A stretch of 42,864 nucleotides of DNA from NCBI GenBank assembly GCA_944377315.1, contig CALWEM010000003.1, positions 1 to 42,864 on the forward strand. The letters run 5' to 3'. Source of the stretch: an uncultured Clostridia bacterium. Lineage in GTDB: Bacteria; Bacillota; Clostridia; Christensenellales; UBA1242. Position 1 is the first letter of the stretch. Each line of letters opens with the position of its first letter. The notes under the pieces are model-generated. The model saw only the letters and a program-made list of their open reading frames with translations, searched no databases and had not been told where the DNA came from. Positions 1 through 8,439 of this stretch are shown piece after piece. Made by a program: the position numbers and the translations under genes.

Positions 1-2
1 TT

Positions 3-2126
3 GATAAAGACCTCACCGCTGAGGACTTAAAAGAAATTGTTAAACTCTTTAAGAAACTCTATAAAGAAGGTCAGAAAGAGGAATTCCCACAAGATCCAAA
101 AGTTCAACTTATCGAAGCAGTTAAGGCGGTGTTCAGGTCTTGGGATAACGAAAGAGCAAATGTATACAGAAGAATGCACGACATTCCATATAACTGGGGA
201 ACTGCCGTTAACGTTCAATCCATGGTGTTCGGTAATATGGGTGAAGACTCTGGCACTGGCGTTGCTTTCACAAGAAACCCAGCAACTGGCGAAAACGCAC
301 TTTATGGCGAATATCTTATGAACGCACAAGGCGAAGATGTTGTTGCAGGAATTAGAACTCCTCAACCAATCGCTAAACTTGAAGAACAAAACCCAGAAGT
401 TTACAAGGAATTTGTTGCTATTGCCACAAAACTTGAAAACCACTATAAAGATATGCAAGATATGGAGTTCACAATCGAAAGAGGAAAACTCTATATGCTT
501 CAAACAAGAAATGGTAAGAGAACTGCTAAGGCTGCTCTTAAAATTGCCGTTGACCTTGTGAAAGAGGGCAAGATTTCTGAAAAAGACGCTCTTCTTATGA
601 TTGACCCTAAACAACTTGACGCACTTTTGCACCCAAGTTTCGATGAAAGTGCTGTTAAGAAAGCAAAAGTAATCGGCGAGGCTCTTCCTGCTTCTCCGGG
701 TGCTGCAAGCGGTAAGATTTGCTTTACTGCTGAAAAGGCTAAGGAGCAAGGCAAGAAGGAAAAGGTTGTGCTTGTTCGTTTGGAAACTTCTCCAGAAGAT
801 ATTGAAGGTATGGCTGCTTCTCAAGGTATCTTGACAGCCCGTGGAGGAATGACTTCTCACGCTGCCGTTGTTGCAAGAGGTATGGGAACTTGCTGTGTTG
901 CAGGTTGCTCTGCTCTTAAATTTGCTGATGACGGAAAGAGTTTCACTCTTGGCGGAAAGACCTATAAAGAAGGCGACGTAATTTCCTTCGACGGCTCAAC
1001 TGGTAAGATTTATGATGGCGCAATCAACACAGAACAAGCTAAAATTGTTGGCGAATTTGCCACAATCATGGAATGGGCTGATAAGTATAGAAAACTCAGC
1101 ATAAGAACAAACGCTGATAACCCACGCGACGCTTCTGTTGCTTTCTCCTTTGGTGCAGAGGGCGTGGGGCTTTGCAGAACTGAACATATGTTCTTTGAAG
1201 CAGACAGAATTCCAGCAGTGAGAGAAATGATTGTTTCTTCCACCACTGAAGAAAGAGAAAAGGCTCTCAAAAAACTTCTTCCAATGCAAAAGAAAGATTT
1301 TAAAGGTATCTTCAAGGCAATGCAAGGTCGTGCAGTGACCATTCGTTTCCTTGATCCACCTCTTCACGAATTTTTGCCACACGAAGATGATGAAATCAAG
1401 GCTCTTGCAAAAGAAATGGGACTCACTTTTGAAAGTTTGAAGGCGACTGTTGAAAGTTTGCACGAATTCAACCCAATGATGGGTCACCGTGGACTTCGTC
1501 TTGCTGTGACATATCCTGAAATTGCCAGAATGCAAACTGAAGCAGTTATCACTGCAGCAATTGAAGTGGAAAAAGAAGAAGGCTTCAAGGTTGTTCCTGA
1601 AATTATGATTCCATTGACTTGCGACAGCAAAGAATTTAAGTATGTGAAAGACATCGTCACTGAAACTGCTGACAAGATTATCGCTGAAAAGAAAGTGGAT
1701 ATGCACTATAAAGTCGGCACAATGATTGAAATTCCTCGTGCTGCAATCACTGCTGACCAAATCGCAAAATATGCTGAATTCTTCTCATTCGGCACAAATG
1801 ACTTGACTCAAATGACATACGGATTCTCTCGCGATGACGCTGGAAAATTCCTTGACACATATTATGAAAAGAGAATTTTTGAAAGCGATCCATTTGCTCG
1901 TCTTGACCAAAATGGCGTGGGCAAACTTGTTCGTATCGCTGCGGAACTTGGAAGAAGCACAAGACCTGACATCAAACTTGGTATTTGTGGTGAACACGGT
2001 GGCGACCCTTCATCAATTGAATTCTGCCACAGAATTGGACTTAACTATGTTTCTTGCTCACCATACAGAGTGCCAATCGCTCGTCTTGCATCTGCACAAG
2101 CAAACATCAAATATCCAAGAAGATAA
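3..2126 (+). CDS. ppdK: Pyruvate, phosphate dikinase, C-terminal part (5' truncated by window edge)
   Basis: Interconverts pyruvate, ATP and phosphate with PEP, AMP and pyrophosphate in central carbon metabolism (cytosol). The frame is open from base 3, giving 707 codons; the family is about 870-880 residues, so roughly the first 170 (part of the ATP-grasp nucleotide domain) lie outside the window. Visible are the swivelling phosphohistidine domain with GGMTSHAAVVARGMG (His codon 858-860) and the C-terminal TIM-barrel PEP/pyruvate domain with GTNDLTQM and GICGEHGGD, whose Cys (codon 1986-1988) matches the catalytic Cys of the family. It ends in PYRVPIARLASAQA as expected. A terminator follows immediately. 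PEP synthase and PTS enzyme I share the fold, but length and motifs fit PPDK. Confidence 0.97.
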   Translation, partial: DKDLTAEDLKEIVKLFKKLYKEGQKEEFPQDPKVQLIEAVKAVFRSWDNERANVYRRMHDIPYNWGTAVNVQSMVFGNMGEDSGTGVAFTRNPATGENALYGEYLMNAQGEDVVAGIRTPQPIAKLEEQNPEVYKEFVAIATKLENHYKDMQDMEFTIERGKLYMLQTRNGKRTAKAALKIAVDLVKEGKISEKDALLMIDPKQLDALLHPSFDESAVKKAKVIGEALPASPGAASGKICFTAEKAKEQGKKEKVVLVRLETSPEDIEGMAASQGILTARGGMTSHAAVVARGMGTCCVAGCSALKFADDGKSFTLGGKTYKEGDVISFDGSTGKIYDGAINTEQAKIVGEFATIMEWADKYRKLSIRTNADNPRDASVAFSFGAEGVGLCRTEHMFFEADRIPAVREMIVSSTTEEREKALKKLLPMQKKDFKGIFKAMQGRAVTIRFLDPPLHEFLPHEDDEIKALAKEMGLTFESLKATVESLHEFNPMMGHRGLRLAVTYPEIARMQTEAVITAAIEVEKEEGFKVVPEIMIPLTCDSKEFKYVKDIVTETADKIIAEKKVDMHYKVGTMIEIPRAAITADQIAKYAEFFSFGTNDLTQMTYGFSRDDAGKFLDTYYEKRIFESDPFARLDQNGVGKLVRIAAELGRSTRPDIKLGICGEHGGDPSSIEFCHRIGLNYVSCSPYRVPIARLASAQANIKYPRR

Positions 2127-2145
2127 GGCAAAATCATTAAAGATT

Positions 2146-2175
2146 AAAAAAGTGAGATTTTTCTCACTTTTTTTG
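2146..2175 (+). terminator. Rho-independent terminator after ppdK
   Basis: An AAAAAGTGAGA stem pairs with TCTCACTTTTT around a short T loop, followed by more Ts. It separates ppdK from the next operon. Confidence 0.85.
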
Positions 2176-2225
2176 TTGCCATAAAATGTGTGGCGGGCAA
2201 ATTTAGCGTTTTCTCACTGTGAAAT

Positions 2226-2254
2226 TTGACTTTTTGATTGAAATTTGGTATAAT
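2226..2254 (+). promoter_or_regulatory. Sigma-A promoter of the amphipathic-protein/PH operon
   Basis: TTGACT (2226-2231), 17-bp spacer, TATAAT (2249-2254) with an extended -10 TGG. It is near-perfect consensus, so vegetative transcription is expected. AAGGAG lies at 2270-2275. Confidence 0.85.
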
Positions 2255-2280
2255 AATAAAAGATTACTAAAGGAGTGAAT

Positions 2281-3846
2281 ATGGAACAAGAGAGATTTTT
2301 AACAAAAACTGGCGACACATTCAAAGCGTTGGGCGTTAAAGTGAATGGTTTTTTAAGTGATTTGGATTATTCCGCTCGAAACACTTGGAATGACAATGAA
2401 GTCGCTGAAAAAATGAGAAGTTTTTGGGAAATGCTGGCTGACTGGGCAAAAAATGTTTGGGAAACAATAAAAAAAGGCTTGCGTGCAGTTGGTGACGGCT
2501 TTGTGTGGCTGGGTCACAAGATTGTGCAGATTGGCGGTAAGGTGGTTGAAGGCTTGAAAATTGCCGGACTTGCCATCTATAATGGTATCAAAAATTTTAC
2601 CACTTTCATTGGCAAAAAACTTGCTGATGCGTTTAATTGGTTAAAAGAAAATTTGCCAAAACTTGGCAAAAAAATCAAAGAAGGTTTCACCACATTTGTT
2701 GAGAACACCAAAAAGTTTTTCGCCGGCATTGCCAAGAAAACTGGAGCATTTTTCAGTAAAGTGGGAAACAAAATCAAAGAATTCTCTTCCAAATTTGTTT
2801 CTTCAATGAAAACACTTAAAAAGAAAATGAGTGAAAAATGGGCTTCTGTTTGTCCAAAAATCAAAAATTTCTTTTCCAAAGCAAAAGCCAAAATTGTGGC
2901 AGGTGTTGCTTGTGTTGTTGCTGGTGTCAAATATGGAGCAAGCAAATTCAAAAATTTTGTGGTGGGTGTCAAAGATAAAATTGCTGGGAAATTCAGTGCA
3001 ATGAAGGAAAAATCCAGAAAAAGAAAAGAAGAACGCGCTCTTCAAAAACAAGAAAAGCAAGCGAAAAAAGAATTGGAAAAAGAAGAGAAGCTTGAAAAAC
3101 TTGAAACTGTCAATGAAGATATCAATGACATACAAGAATATTGGGAGGCTGTTCGTTCCAATCTTCAAAGGTCTGAACTTAATGAAACCTTATCAAAAGC
3201 CATTGATGTGGACCAATTTGTCAAACTGGGCGATAACATCTTCAAGAAAAATGCTGACATAATTGCCCAAAACACCGACAAATTCAACAATTTTGAAGAA
3301 TGTCTTGCTTATATTTCTGAAAAGAAACCAAAATATAAAGAAGATTGCTTGAATATTATGGATATGATGGATAAACTCAACTCTGAATTAAATTCAAACA
3401 CCTTCACTTTGTCGGAAAAGGAGCAAATTCAAGAGTTCTTGGACGAAATTCGTGTTGACGAGTTTGGGTATGGCTTTGGCCTTGATGAGTTTGTTCGTCA
3501 AGAGCTTGAAGATACTGTTCTTGAAGAAAATGAGAGAAACGAAGTTGTTGAAAAAGCGGACAGTATTGAAGAGAGCGAACTGGTGGATGAAAATGAGAAT
3601 GTGGATTTGTCAGATATTGATGCCGAAGTGGTTGATATTGACACAACCAAAAAGAGTGAAAATATTGACCCAGTTCTTAATGAAGAAATGGAAGGAAAAG
3701 ACACTTTTGGTAAAAACAATATAACCGTCATTGTCAACAATATATATCCACAAATCAATATAAAAGTTGATGTTCACAACGAGTTTAATGATGAATTTTT
3801 CCTTTCTGTTGAGGAAATAACAAGCGAGAAAGACGCAAGTTTATAA
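2281..3846 (+). CDS. Unknown protein: long Lys-rich amphipathic helical repeats plus acidic C-terminal half
   Basis: I do not recognise a family. The 521-residue product begins at ATG 2281, five bases after AAGGAG; a GTG at 2275 overlaps the ribosome site and is not preferred. Residues ~35-235 are a nearly continuous series of amphipathic segments rich in Lys, Phe, Gly and Ala with no strongly hydrophobic membrane span (for example WLKENLPKLGKKIKEGF, KKFFAGIAKKTGAFFSK). Residues ~236-280 form a highly charged K/E/R coiled coil. Residues ~280-460 are acidic and helical, and the last ~50 include a beta-like stretch (ITVIVNNIYPQINIKVDV). No signal peptide is visible. It leads an operon with a PH-domain membrane protein 10 bp downstream. 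Inference: it may lie along a membrane surface like 11-mer amphipathic repeat proteins; function unknown. Confidence 0.75.
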   Translation: MEQERFLTKTGDTFKALGVKVNGFLSDLDYSARNTWNDNEVAEKMRSFWEMLADWAKNVWETIKKGLRAVGDGFVWLGHKIVQIGGKVVEGLKIAGLAIYNGIKNFTTFIGKKLADAFNWLKENLPKLGKKIKEGFTTFVENTKKFFAGIAKKTGAFFSKVGNKIKEFSSKFVSSMKTLKKKMSEKWASVCPKIKNFFSKAKAKIVAGVACVVAGVKYGASKFKNFVVGVKDKIAGKFSAMKEKSRKRKEERALQKQEKQAKKELEKEEKLEKLETVNEDINDIQEYWEAVRSNLQRSELNETLSKAIDVDQFVKLGDNIFKKNADIIAQNTDKFNNFEECLAYISEKKPKYKEDCLNIMDMMDKLNSELNSNTFTLSEKEQIQEFLDEIRVDEFGYGFGLDEFVRQELEDTVLEENERNEVVEKADSIEESELVDENENVDLSDIDAEVVDIDTTKKSENIDPVLNEEMEGKDTFGKNNITVIVNNIYPQINIKVDVHNEFNDEFFLSVEEITSEKDASL

Positions 3847-3856
3847 GGAGTGAAAT

Positions 3857-4390
3857 ATGTTTGAAAAAATTCTAGATAAAGATGAAAAGATTGTTGAAGT
3901 CTTAAGACCAAACAAAACCAAATTTTTCGTGAAAACGATTTTGGTTTCCACGCTCTATCTGCTTTTCTTTGTGGCTGTGGCGTGTTTAGGAATGTTTGTG
4001 CCAAGTGAAGGATTTGAACCGCTTGATGCAATTTGGGTGCTGGTGCCAATTGGAGCATTTATCCTCTTTGAAGTGTTGGTTGTAATCTTTGCTTGTATGT
4101 GGTATAAAAAAACATTTTATGCCTACACCAACAAGCGTGTCATAATGCGAACAGGTGTCATCGGAGTTGATTATAAATCTCTTGATATAAAGATGATTGG
4201 TGCAATTGATGTGTATGTTTCATTTTTTGATAAACTTGTGCATAAGGACACCGGCTCATTGCGTTTTGGCAGTATGTCCAGCCCAATCAATGGTCAAGCA
4301 AGTGCGTTCATCTTTTCGCACATTGAAAAACCTTATGAAAATTATAAGAAAATCAAAGAGTTTATTGAAGAGCAAAAAAAGATTGGTTAA
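3857..4390 (+). CDS. Membrane protein with bacterial PH domain (bPH2/YdbS-like)
   Basis: The 177-residue protein has a short cytosolic start, two hydrophobic spans (about residues 23-47 and 58-83), then a ~90-residue domain beginning YAYTNKRVIMRTGVIGVDYKSLDIKMIGAIDV. The pattern T-x-x-R-(V/L)-x-x-(R/K)-x-G is typical of bacterial PH domains of the DUF304/bPH2 type seen in YdbS/YdbT proteins. AAGGAG at 3845-3850 precedes ATG 3857, and it lies 10 bp after the amphipathic-helix gene, so the two are almost certainly co-transcribed. The family's role is not well defined; members sit in membranes and often accompany envelope functions. Inference: it could anchor or recruit its operon partner at the membrane. 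Confidence 0.8.
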   Translation: MFEKILDKDEKIVEVLRPNKTKFFVKTILVSTLYLLFFVAVACLGMFVPSEGFEPLDAIWVLVPIGAFILFEVLVVIFACMWYKKTFYAYTNKRVIMRTGVIGVDYKSLDIKMIGAIDVYVSFFDKLVHKDTGSLRFGSMSSPINGQASAFIFSHIEKPYENYKKIKEFIEEQKKIG

Positions 4391-4442
4391 GACGATTTAT
4401 ATCTGATTTGTTTAAAAACCCATTGACAGCGAGTTGTAACAA

Positions 4443-4474
4443 AAAAAATAACTTCCGTTTGGAAGTTATTTTTT
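4443..4474. terminator. Bidirectional terminator between convergent genes
   Basis: A perfect 14-bp inverted repeat (AAAAAATAACTTCC / GGAAGTTATTTTTT) with a GTTT loop. It serves the PH-domain operon on + and the orphan gene on -, whose TAA stop (4473-4475) falls at the edge of the T tract. Confidence 0.9.
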
Positions 4475-5027
4475 ACATTTCTTTGTCTATTTGAACATAT
4501 TTATCAAGTGAAATAGGTTGATATCTACTATTATTTTTTAATTCAGGATTCTCTTCGATCTGTTTTGCTCTTTCCTTATTTAGCGTGTTAACAACAGAAG
4601 TTATCATTTGCTCGTCAGTTACAGGTGGCACCTCAAACATCTGACAATTACTGATATCGTCACCATATGCAAAATTAAAATTTAACCCTTGCTTTAATGC
4701 CACATATTTAATCACATATGGCATAAGAGGACTGACAAGAGATCCAGCCATATGAGAGTTGTTAAAGTTAAATTCGTTGAAAAGGATTTGTTTGTTTTCT
4801 TTGTCGATGTAACTGTTTGCGATATTTTCCAAAAATTCTTTTGCCATATCAATTTTGCCTTGAGCATACACTTTGTTTGGATGATTGTAAGTTCCAGATA
4901 AGAGTTCAATTGCATAAAGATAATTCCCAAATGCTGTTTGTTCATCTGTGCAACCATTGGCTTTGCCGTAATTTCCACATCTTCTTAATGGGCTGTTGAT
5001 TAAGTCGTAAGTAATATAATTTTTCAT
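4473..5027 (-). CDS. Unknown protein, paralogue A of the gene at 29445-30104
   Basis: A 184-residue soluble-looking protein with no signal peptide or membrane span that I cannot assign to a family. Its middle (NYLYAIELL, a spaced helix, QILFNEFNF, then MPYVIKYVALKQG) matches in order HYLNAVRLL, KLVFNSEKF and MPYAIAYIALKRG of the minus-strand gene at 29445-30104. The two are therefore distant paralogues, sharing the motif P-x-x-I-x-Y-x-A-L-K-x-G followed by a Y-acid pair. The start is ATG (5025-5027) behind AAGGAG, with a consensus promoter upstream. It is a single-gene unit, reversed relative to its neighbours. Function unknown. Confidence 0.75.
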   Translation of the reverse strand: MKNYITYDLINSPLRRCGNYGKANGCTDEQTAFGNYLYAIELLSGTYNHPNKVYAQGKIDMAKEFLENIANSYIDKENKQILFNEFNFNNSHMAGSLVSPLMPYVIKYVALKQGLNFNFAYGDDISNCQMFEVPPVTDEQMITSVVNTLNKERAKQIEENPELKNNSRYQPISLDKYVQIDKEM

Positions 5028-5059
5028 AACTTTTCTCCTTTCTCGCTTGTTATATTTTC

Positions 5060-5088
5060 ATTATAATATATTGAGTTGGCAAAGTCAA
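5060..5088 (-). promoter_or_regulatory. Sigma-A promoter of orphan gene A
   Basis: On the minus strand, TTGACT (complement of 5083-5088), 17-bp spacer, TATAAT (complement of 5060-5065). Confidence 0.8.
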
Positions 5089-5138
5089 GAATTAAAAAAT
5101 GTGTGATAGACAAAAGGCATTCATTAAAAACGAAATTT

Positions 5139-5372
5139 TTAGCAATTTTCAGTTATCAAAACATCACCACACAAAACATCAAAATAGGAAAAAGTTTGCA
5201 ATTTTTCGTCCAAAGTTTTGATTGTGAACACGCTGGGATAAACATCGGTTATGGTGGCTGTTATGGTGTCTATCTTCTTTCGCCCACGATTTATCTTCAT
5301 CTCCACATTTTGCCCTTTGAGATTTTTTATTTTTTCTTTAATATCATTCAAACCATAGATAATTTTTCTCAT
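5139..5372 (-). CDS. veg: Veg family protein
   Basis: A 77-residue protein in which LNDIKEKIKNLKGQNVEMKINRGRKK is followed by TYPSVF-type VYPSVFTI and a YFDVLCGDV end, matching Bacillus Veg (DLKKS..G..+.LK.NGGR+K...YPSVF.I...SY.DVL). Veg is a small, highly expressed Firmicute protein linked to biofilm matrix expression in B. subtilis and often found beside sporulation genes; its molecular action is unclear. The start is ATG (5370-5372) preceded by AGAAGG. It is divergent from the sipL-like gene, and a veg-SipL-SpoIIR neighbourhood is familiar from clostridia. An overlapping + frame at 5076-5387 is a shadow. Confidence 0.88.
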   Translation of the reverse strand: MRKIIYGLNDIKEKIKNLKGQNVEMKINRGRKKIDTITATITDVYPSVFTIKTLDEKLQTFSYFDVLCGDVLITENC

Positions 5373-5392
5373 ATATACCTTCTTTAAAATAA

Positions 5393-5420
5393 ATAATAAT
5401 CACACTTTCATTTTTGACAA
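5393..5420 (-). promoter_or_regulatory. Possible veg promoter
   Basis: Minus strand TTGTCA (complement of 5415-5420), 16-bp spacer, TATTAT (complement of 5393-5398), about 20 bp upstream of the veg start. Reasonable but not perfect. Confidence 0.45.
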
Positions 5421-5500
5421 CTTGGGAAGTATTTAAACTTTTTTGTTCTAATGGCAAAATTTTTTTAGTATATTATAATAGTTTTGATTTTGGAGGGGTT

Positions 5501-7018
5501 ATGTCATTTGAAAAAAATAAGTTTCAGGTTGTGAAAAAGAAAAGGCTGGAAACATCGGAGTTTAATGTGGAATGTAATTTGCCAAACGAGAACGAAATCG
5601 GCAAGATTTTTTCAGTCAGCCACAACATTCAAGTGGAAAATGCGGAAGTCTTGAGCGGGGTTGTGAATTATAATGGAAGCATTGATTTTTGTGTCATTTT
5701 TCAAACTGTGGATGGAGAGATTATGAGTTTGAACTCTTCTTGCCCATTTTCATCAAAGTTTGAAGATGCAACTATCAGTGTCGGCGACAAAGTTGGAATC
5801 GAATGTGTGATTGAAAACTATTCTGTGGACAGTGTGTCAAATCAAAACATAAAGATAAATTGCACGGTCGAACAAAAAGGGGTTTTGATTTTCTGCCGTG
5901 ATGTGGAGACAATAATTCCGACCGATGATGACATTTGTGTGAAAAGCGAGAGTATTAAAGTTAGCACATTGATTGGCGAAGCAAACCAAATTTTTGAGAT
6001 TGAAAGTGATGTTTCCATCAAAGAACCAATTCGCAAGGTGCTTATTTGCGACAGCCAAGTTTCGGTTAAAAATGTGGAAAGTGGTGTTGATTTTGTGTCA
6101 GTGAGTGGTGAAGTAATTTCGAGAATTTTATATTTAACAGAAAATGACAGATTTGAAACCAGTTTTGTGACCGAAAATTTCAAAGAAGAGATTGAACTTG
6201 AAGGTGTCAACCAAAGTGCAGTGTTGGAAGTGAAAGCCTTTGTCAAAGGAAAGGATTGCAAATATGACATCGTGGAACAAGACAAAGGTGTTCAGATAAA
6301 AATTGGTGTTCCCGTGAATGTTAAAGTGCTTGCTTTTGAAGAAAAAGATGTGGATGTTATCAAAGATATATACAGCCAAAAGGATGAACTTGAAGTTTCC
6401 ACTTCTTCATTTGAGATGTCGAAGTGCTTGCAAGGTGACTATTTTGAAGCAAAAATTGATGGAAACTTAACTCTTGATGAAGACAAACCAAGAATTGACA
6501 AAGTGTTTTTTGTTGCTGGAACAAACTTGACGATTTCCAATGCGTATATTGAAAACAACGAAATTTTTGTGGAAGGTGTGGCAAAAGCAAATGTTGTCTA
6601 TCTCAACGATGAAGAAAATTCCAATAATTCTGTTCAGGTGGAAGTGCCATTTGTGGTTTCTGACAAGACAAGTGCTTTGTGTGAAAATCCAAATATTTTG
6701 GTTTATGTCGTTCTCTATGATGTTGATGTTGTGGCAAGAAAGGGAAGAGAATTGTTCTTTGATGGTAAGCTCAAAGTGCGTGTGCAATATGATTGTGAAG
6801 AGATTTCTGCTGTCATAAGCAGTGTGGAAGCGAAAGGCGAGTTGCCAGAGCGTGATTACAGCGTGGAATTAATTTACGCCAAGAGCGGTCTTGAGGCTTG
6901 GGATATAGCCAAGAAATATAAAGTGAGCGAAGAGATGGTGCAGTTGCAAAATCCAGAATTAACCTTTCCGCTTCAAGAAGACAGCAATGTCATATTATAT
7001 TTTCAAAAATTAAAATAA
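5501..7018 (+). CDS. sipL: SipL-like spore morphogenesis protein (DUF3794/SPOCS repeats + LysM)
   Basis: Likely binds SpoIVA at the forespore surface and anchors the coat, as SipL does in Clostridioides difficile. The product is 505 residues with no signal peptide, as expected for a mother-cell protein. Three successive beta-rich SPOCS/DUF3794-type segments fill residues ~30-440 (recurrent patterns such as EIESDVSIKEPIRKVL and VSGEVISRILYLTE). The C-terminal ~50 residues form a LysM-like domain (IYAKSGLEAWDIAKKYKVSEEMVQLQNP). The start ATG 5501 follows GGAGG at 5492-5496; the longer frame from 5414 lacks a ribosome site. A TATAAT (5474-5479) lies just upstream without a clear -35, so the sigma factor is uncertain. 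The partner gene spoIVA is at 39638 in this window. Confidence 0.85.
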   Translation: MSFEKNKFQVVKKKRLETSEFNVECNLPNENEIGKIFSVSHNIQVENAEVLSGVVNYNGSIDFCVIFQTVDGEIMSLNSSCPFSSKFEDATISVGDKVGIECVIENYSVDSVSNQNIKINCTVEQKGVLIFCRDVETIIPTDDDICVKSESIKVSTLIGEANQIFEIESDVSIKEPIRKVLICDSQVSVKNVESGVDFVSVSGEVISRILYLTENDRFETSFVTENFKEEIELEGVNQSAVLEVKAFVKGKDCKYDIVEQDKGVQIKIGVPVNVKVLAFEEKDVDVIKDIYSQKDELEVSTSSFEMSKCLQGDYFEAKIDGNLTLDEDKPRIDKVFFVAGTNLTISNAYIENNEIFVEGVAKANVVYLNDEENSNNSVQVEVPFVVSDKTSALCENPNILVYVVLYDVDVVARKGRELFFDGKLKVRVQYDCEEISAVISSVEAKGELPERDYSVELIYAKSGLEAWDIAKKYKVSEEMVQLQNPELTFPLQEDSNVILYFQKLK

Positions 7019-7023
7019 AAAAT

Positions 7024-7052
7024 AAACTATCTTTTATAGATAGTTTTTTTTA
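7024..7052 (+). terminator. Terminator after sipL-like gene
   Basis: The stem AACTATCT / AGATAGTT with a 5-nt loop is followed by a run of Ts. Confidence 0.85.
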
Positions 7053-7221
7053 TATAATCTAGAAAAAACAAGTTGAAAAATTAATAGATAAAAACGAACA
7101 GACTGAAAATATTTTTCTCAAATTGAAAAAACATAATTTTTTACTTAAAAAATGTAAAAAAATCATAAAAAACAACATATTTTTTAACTTTTTCAGTTAA
7201 CAATCTTTTTGTGAGGTTGTT

Positions 7222-7746
7222 ATGAGATATATTTTGTCCATTGCAAGTGTTGTTGGAATTGTCCTTATTCTTATTTTCTGTGGAGTTAAAAATCCAGAAA
7301 CGGAGAGTGAATATTTCAGGATTCATATTCGTGCGAATTCAAATTCGGCAGAAGACCAAAATGTCAAATATATTGTCAAAGATGAAGTGGTGGATTTTTT
7401 GATTCCATTATTAGCCGATGTGCAAACAAAAGAAGAGGCGGAGATTGTGATGAAAAATAATCTTGATGAAATTGAAAGTGTGGCAAATAATGTGCTTGAA
7501 GAAAATGGCTTTTCCTATAAATCTACCGCCTATATTTCTTTTGAGGAATTTCCAACGAGAGAATACGATGATTTGGTTTTGGAAAAGGGCTTCTATGACG
7601 CTCTCATTTTGGCACTTGGGACTGGGGATGGTGACAATTGGTGGTGTGTGGTTTATCCTCCATTTTGTTTTTTGGAAACAAAAAATTCTCAAAATTATGT
7701 TTATATTTCAAAAATTTGGGAAATTATAAATAATATCATAAATTAG
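7222..7746 (+). CDS. spoIIR: Stage II sporulation protein R
   Basis: Made in the forespore and secreted into the intermembrane space, SpoIIR triggers the SpoIIGA protease to process pro-sigma-E. The 174-residue protein has an N-terminal hydrophobic signal/anchor (residues ~4-21), then FRIHIRANSNSAEDQNVKYIVKD and YDDLVLEKGFYDALILALG...NWWCVVYPPFCF, both family hallmarks. It is shorter at the C terminus than the ~220-residue Bacillus protein. GAGG at 7212-7215 precedes ATG 7222. It is followed 8 bp later by sleB, so probably co-transcribed. Its presumed target SpoIIGA is encoded at 30263. The 170 bp upstream are very AT-rich and I could not identify a sigma-F promoter with confidence. Confidence 0.95.
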   Translation: MRYILSIASVVGIVLILIFCGVKNPETESEYFRIHIRANSNSAEDQNVKYIVKDEVVDFLIPLLADVQTKEEAEIVMKNNLDEIESVANNVLEENGFSYKSTAYISFEEFPTREYDDLVLEKGFYDALILALGTGDGDNWWCVVYPPFCFLETKNSQNYVYISKIWEIINNIIN

Positions 7747-7754
7747 GAGGGAAA

Positions 7755-8429
7755 ATGAAGAAAAGAATATTTTTGATGATTTCGGTGCTGGTTTTTGTGC
7801 TTGCCGGGGTCGGTTTTGGGGCGACATTATATAATACATATCATTCAGAAATTGCAATGGCAGTGTCGTTATCCACAAGTCAAACGCGACTTGTTCAACA
7901 GCGATTGAAAAATTGGGGGTATTACACTGGCGGAGTTGATGGAATATATGGCACATTGACACGCACAGCGGTCAGAAAATTCCAAAAAAACAACGGACTT
8001 CAGGTTGATGGAATTGTTGGGCCGAAAACTGCTGCTGCAATCGGCTTTTATTTGAAAAGTGATGATGATTCTGTTTCAAGCAATGATTTATATCTTCTTG
8101 CAAAATGTGTTTATGCAGAAGCGAGAGGGGAAAGTTATGTTGGGCAAGTTGCAGTTGCTGCGGTAATTTTAAATCGTGTGGAAAGTGAAAAATTCCCTGA
8201 CACAATCGCGGGAGTTATCTATCAACCATATGCTTTCACTGCGGTCAGTGATGGACAGATAAATTTGGAACCAGACCAAACGGCGTATAACGCAGCACGC
8301 GATGCTTTGAATGGTTGGGACCCGACATATGGTTGTCTATATTATTACAATCCTGCCACAGCCACAAGTTCGTGGATATGGTCAAGACAAACTGTTGTGA
8401 CAATTGGCAAACACGTTTTTGCAATATAG
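7755..8429 (+). CDS. sleB: Spore cortex-lytic enzyme SleB
   Basis: A lytic transglycosylase that degrades cortex peptidoglycan during germination, after export from the forespore. The 224 residues comprise a signal peptide/anchor (~5-25), a PG_binding_1 domain (~42-98; VQQRLKNWGYYTGGVDGIYG...VRKFQKNNGLQVDGIVG), and a Hydrolase_2 catalytic domain (~108-224) with YAEARGE carrying the catalytic Glu, then AAVILNRV and a WSRQTVVTIGKHVFA end. AGGAGG lies just before ATG 7755. It is followed 10 bp later by ypeB, the classic sleB-ypeB pair. Confidence 0.96.
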   Translation: MKKRIFLMISVLVFVLAGVGFGATLYNTYHSEIAMAVSLSTSQTRLVQQRLKNWGYYTGGVDGIYGTLTRTAVRKFQKNNGLQVDGIVGPKTAAAIGFYLKSDDDSVSSNDLYLLAKCVYAEARGESYVGQVAVAAVILNRVESEKFPDTIAGVIYQPYAFTAVSDGQINLEPDQTAYNAARDALNGWDPTYGCLYYYNPATATSSWIWSRQTVVTIGKHVFAI

Positions 8430-8439
8430 GAGGTAGAAA

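Noticed and set aside
27..860. Long minus-strand frame inside ppdK
   Set aside because: Codon-complement shadow of ppdK with no ribosome site and low-complexity Phe/Ser/Asn content.
5076..5387. Plus-strand open frame of 103 codons
   Set aside because: It is the reverse of veg, which has a family match and a ribosome site.
5414..5500. Upstream start for the SipL-like gene
   Set aside because: No ribosome site and no family similarity; ATG 5501 follows GGAGG.
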